From the NCBI GenBank assembly GCA_026708565.1, contig JAPOUR010000042.1, forward strand, positions 1 through 32,380: a DNA stretch of 32,380 bases, written 5' to 3'. The notes beneath the pieces were generated by a model that did no database searches, was not told where the DNA came from, and was given only the letters and a program-made list of their open reading frames with translations. Numbering within the stretch: position 1 is the first letter of the stretch; each line of letters begins with the position of its first letter. This DNA comes from Candidatus Dadabacteria bacterium. Lineage in GTDB: Bacteria; Desulfobacterota_D; UBA1144; Nemesobacterales; Mycalebacteriaceae. The translations under genes were made by a program, and so were the position numbers. Positions 30,359-32,380 of the stretch are shown one piece after another.

Positions 30359-32365
30359 CTACCCGGAACCCGCGCCGTTTACCGAATCCCTTAGAATTTC
30401 CGCGACATCCTTTATCTGAATATCTTCGGATTTGCCTTTGAATTTGGCGGCGTCCTCAAACATGGTGTTGCAGAAATAGCATGCGGTGGCAAGGGTGTCG
30501 GGCTTGAGTTGTTCGGCCTCCTCAAACCTGTTCCAGTTGACCCTCGGAGCCTCTTCCTCCATCCATATCTTTCCGCCTCCGGCGCCGCAGCAGAAACTGT
30601 TGCGCCCGGAACGTTTCATCTCAACAAGGTCTATGCCCGATATGGATTTCAGTATCTCGCGCGGAGAGTCGTAAATGTTGTTGTATCTGCCTATGTAGCA
30701 GGAATCGTGGTAGGTAACCTTTTCCCCCGCTCCGCCGCCCGGAGTGAGTTTCCCCTGCTTTACCAGTTCAACCAGAAAATCGGTGTGGTGGACCACCTCA
30801 TACTCGCCGCCGAACTGCGGATACTCATTCTTGATGGTGTTGAAGCAGTGCGGGCAGTTGGTGAGTATCTTTTTAACTCCCAAATCGTTCATCGCCTCAA
30901 CGTTTTGAGACGCGAGTTCCTGATAGAGAGCCTCCTCGCCGAGCCTTCTCGCCGGGTCTCCGCTGCATGTTTCGGACGGCCCCATTACGGCGAAATCAAC
31001 GCCCGCCTTCACGAGGAGTTCCACAACCGCCTTTGAAACCTGCTGTCCGCGGGGGTCGTATGCCCCGAAACAGCCCATCCAGTAAACAACATCCACCGGC
31101 TCCGCGCTCTCAAGGTCTTTTCCGAGAATCCGGACGCCGTCCATGCCGGACAGCCACGCCGCCCTTTCCTCGCCGTCAAAGCCCCACGGGTTGCCGTGGG
31201 TCTGGAGTTTCTGAAGGGTGCGGGTCGCCGTGCCGGTAAGTTTGCCCTCAAGCGTCAGGTAGCGGCGCATATCCACTATCTTGCCCATCTGGTCTATAAA
31301 CAGCGGGCACTGCTCCACGCACGCATTGCAGGTTGTGCACGCCCATATCTCTTCGGGGGTTACCCACTCGGTTGACGCCAGTTCCGCGCCTTCCCCGGCG
31401 GCTATTGCGCCGTCTGCCATCTCCTTGCCCTCGCTTGAGAGGTAGTGCCTGAGTTTTACAACAACATCACGCGGGGAAAGCACTTTTTCGGTGTTCCACG
31501 CCGGGCAGTTGTCCGTGCAGCGGCCGCACTCGGTGCAGGTGTAGGAATCCATAAGGTCTTTCCAGCTGAAATCCTCTATCTTTCCCGCGCCGAAATGGTC
31601 TATGTCATCCGGTATGTTTTCAAAATCTATCTTTGCGAGCGCGCCGCGCGGCTCCAGATTTTGAAAGAACACGTTAAGGGCGGCGGTAAAGACATGGCTG
31701 TGCTTGGAGTAGGGAAGGTAGTTCAGGAAGCCGAGAAGGATGAGAACGTGAAACCACCAGAAAAATTCGCGCCAGAACACCTGACCGCCTGCGGTCATCT
31801 GGGTGAAAAGCCCGGCAAACAGGCTTGAAACCGGCAGGAAATCCGCCGGCGCCTCTCCCAGCGCAAGCCGCGCCCCCGTGTAGAGAAACGCCGTCATTAC
31901 AAGGCCGAAGATAAGCCCCAGAACCACCACCGCGTCGGGCCCGTTCACCTCGCGCCTTCTTCCGAAAGTCAGGCGGTTCGTAATTCCCATGCCCAAAGCC
32001 ACAATGACAAGCGCCTGAGTTATGTCCAGCACAAGTTCGTAGTAGTCGTGCGAGACGCCGGGCAGCAGTTTGAATCCGGTTTCGGGGAAGAAGAGGCCCC
32101 CGACAAATATCTCAAGAGTTCCCACCGAGATGATGATAAAGCCCCAGAAGATCATGAAGTGCTCTATTCCGGCAAAGGTGTAGTTCTGCCAAAGCCGCCG
32201 CTGGCCGAAAACGTAGATAAGAACGCGCTTCATCCTTTCGCCGATACGGTCAAGGCGGTTGTCTTCCTTCTTTCCGAGACGCAAAAGCCGGATGAGGTTG
32301 TAGATGTTGTAAGAGAAAAAGGCGAAAGATGAGACAAGAAGGACTGTCATTATGAGCGGTTTCAT
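30359..32365 (-). CDS. Membrane-anchored CCG-domain Fe-S oxidoreductase
   Basis: A 668-residue protein joining an N-terminal membrane part to a heterodisulfide-reductase-like soluble part. About five or six hydrophobic helices occur in residues 1-245, including HFMIFWGFIIISVGTLEIFV and EFFWWFHVLILLGFL, with a NarI/cytochrome-b-like look. Two ferredoxin-type 4Fe-4S motifs follow: CTECGRCTDNCP and CTTCNACVEQCP. Two CCG (cysteine-rich) domains come next, with GCFGAYDPRG, NCPHCFNT, HDSCYIGRYN, CCGAGGGK and CYFC. Relatives pass electrons between ETF or acyl-CoA dehydrogenases and the quinone pool. That role fits a bacterium with an acyl-CoA carboxylase, but the partner genes are outside the window. 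The ATG lies 15 bases from the right edge. Confidence 0.88.
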   Translation of the reverse strand: MKPLIMTVLLVSSFAFFSYNIYNLIRLLRLGKKEDNRLDRIGERMKRVLIYVFGQRRLWQNYTFAGIEHFMIFWGFIIISVGTLEIFVGGLFFPETGFKLLPGVSHDYYELVLDITQALVIVALGMGITNRLTFGRRREVNGPDAVVVLGLIFGLVMTAFLYTGARLALGEAPADFLPVSSLFAGLFTQMTAGGQVFWREFFWWFHVLILLGFLNYLPYSKHSHVFTAALNVFFQNLEPRGALAKIDFENIPDDIDHFGAGKIEDFSWKDLMDSYTCTECGRCTDNCPAWNTEKVLSPRDVVVKLRHYLSSEGKEMADGAIAAGEGAELASTEWVTPEEIWACTTCNACVEQCPLFIDQMGKIVDMRRYLTLEGKLTGTATRTLQKLQTHGNPWGFDGEERAAWLSGMDGVRILGKDLESAEPVDVVYWMGCFGAYDPRGQQVSKAVVELLVKAGVDFAVMGPSETCSGDPARRLGEEALYQELASQNVEAMNDLGVKKILTNCPHCFNTIKNEYPQFGGEYEVVHHTDFLVELVKQGKLTPGGGAGEKVTYHDSCYIGRYNNIYDSPREILKSISGIDLVEMKRSGRNSFCCGAGGGKIWMEEEAPRVNWNRFEEAEQLKPDTLATACYFCNTMFEDAAKFKGKSEDIQIKDVAEILRDSVNGAGSG

Positions 32366-32380
32366 TGTGTGCTCCCGGCG

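Overview
The window is bacterial chromosome. Most of it is compact housekeeping DNA that looks GC-rich by eye, with three AT-richer accessory segments set into it. The core genes are a split biotin-dependent acyl-CoA carboxylase, coaE, gltX, a glutaredoxin, a class V aminotransferase, rplM-rpsI, a bacterial myo-inositol-phosphate synthase, a sigma-70 factor, Fe/Mn superoxide dismutase, pheT-ihfA-DUF502-tilS, a MidA-type methyltransferase, mnmE, pabB-pabC and a membrane-anchored CCG-domain Fe-S oxidoreductase. The IHF-type protein next to pheT, the MidA homologue and the electron-transfer Fe-S protein suggest a Gram-negative, probably respiring bacterium. I cannot place it in a phylum; a deltaproteobacteria-like or uncultured lineage is a guess. 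Start codons are often TTG, and neighbouring genes very often overlap by 4 bases (ATGA or TGATG junctions).

Layout. 1-5291 (+) is a defence operon: two small ORFs, a beta-class DNA amino-methyltransferase, a PD-(D/E)XK nuclease-like protein, and a McrB/McrC pair. The first four genes are joined by stop/start overlaps. It ends exactly where the convergent carboxylase operon ends (stop codons at 5291 and 5292). 5292-13124 (-) runs in transcription order grx, gltX, coaE, then a three-gene accessory cassette (Nmad2-like, a cysteine-rich unknown, Nmad3-like), then the carboxyltransferase, biotin carboxylase and biotin carrier. 13219-16596 (+) holds an aminotransferase, then rplM-rpsI-ino1 behind a good sigma-70 promoter. 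16656-23637 (-) holds the sigma factor, sod, and the pheT-ihfA-DUF502-tilS cluster. 23707-28109 (+) holds midA, a small membrane protein plus Mrr-type nuclease (AT-rich cassette), a tandem carboxymuconolactone-decarboxylase-fold protein and mnmE. 28110-28340 is a convergent junction with a parS-like palindrome, DnaA-box-like 9-mers and a 21-bp direct repeat. 28235-32365 (-) holds pabC, pabB and the Fe-S oxidoreductase.

How the genes work together. The carboxylase trio should form one acyl-CoA (probably propionyl-CoA) carboxylase. PabB and PabC give p-aminobenzoate for folate. GltX, PheT, TilS, MnmE, L13 and S9 serve translation. The accessory segments share a theme, which is DNA modification or recognition of modified DNA: a methylase with nuclease and McrBC-type genes, an Mrr-type nuclease, and the Nmad-type cassette. 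The Nmad-type cassette, wedged inside a housekeeping operon, is the best candidate for a poorly described system. Second is the possible functional unit made by the methylase, nuclease and McrBC-like genes. No rRNA, tRNA, transposase or CRISPR array was found. Apart from the cut-off left edge there is no gene-free stretch longer than about 130 bases.
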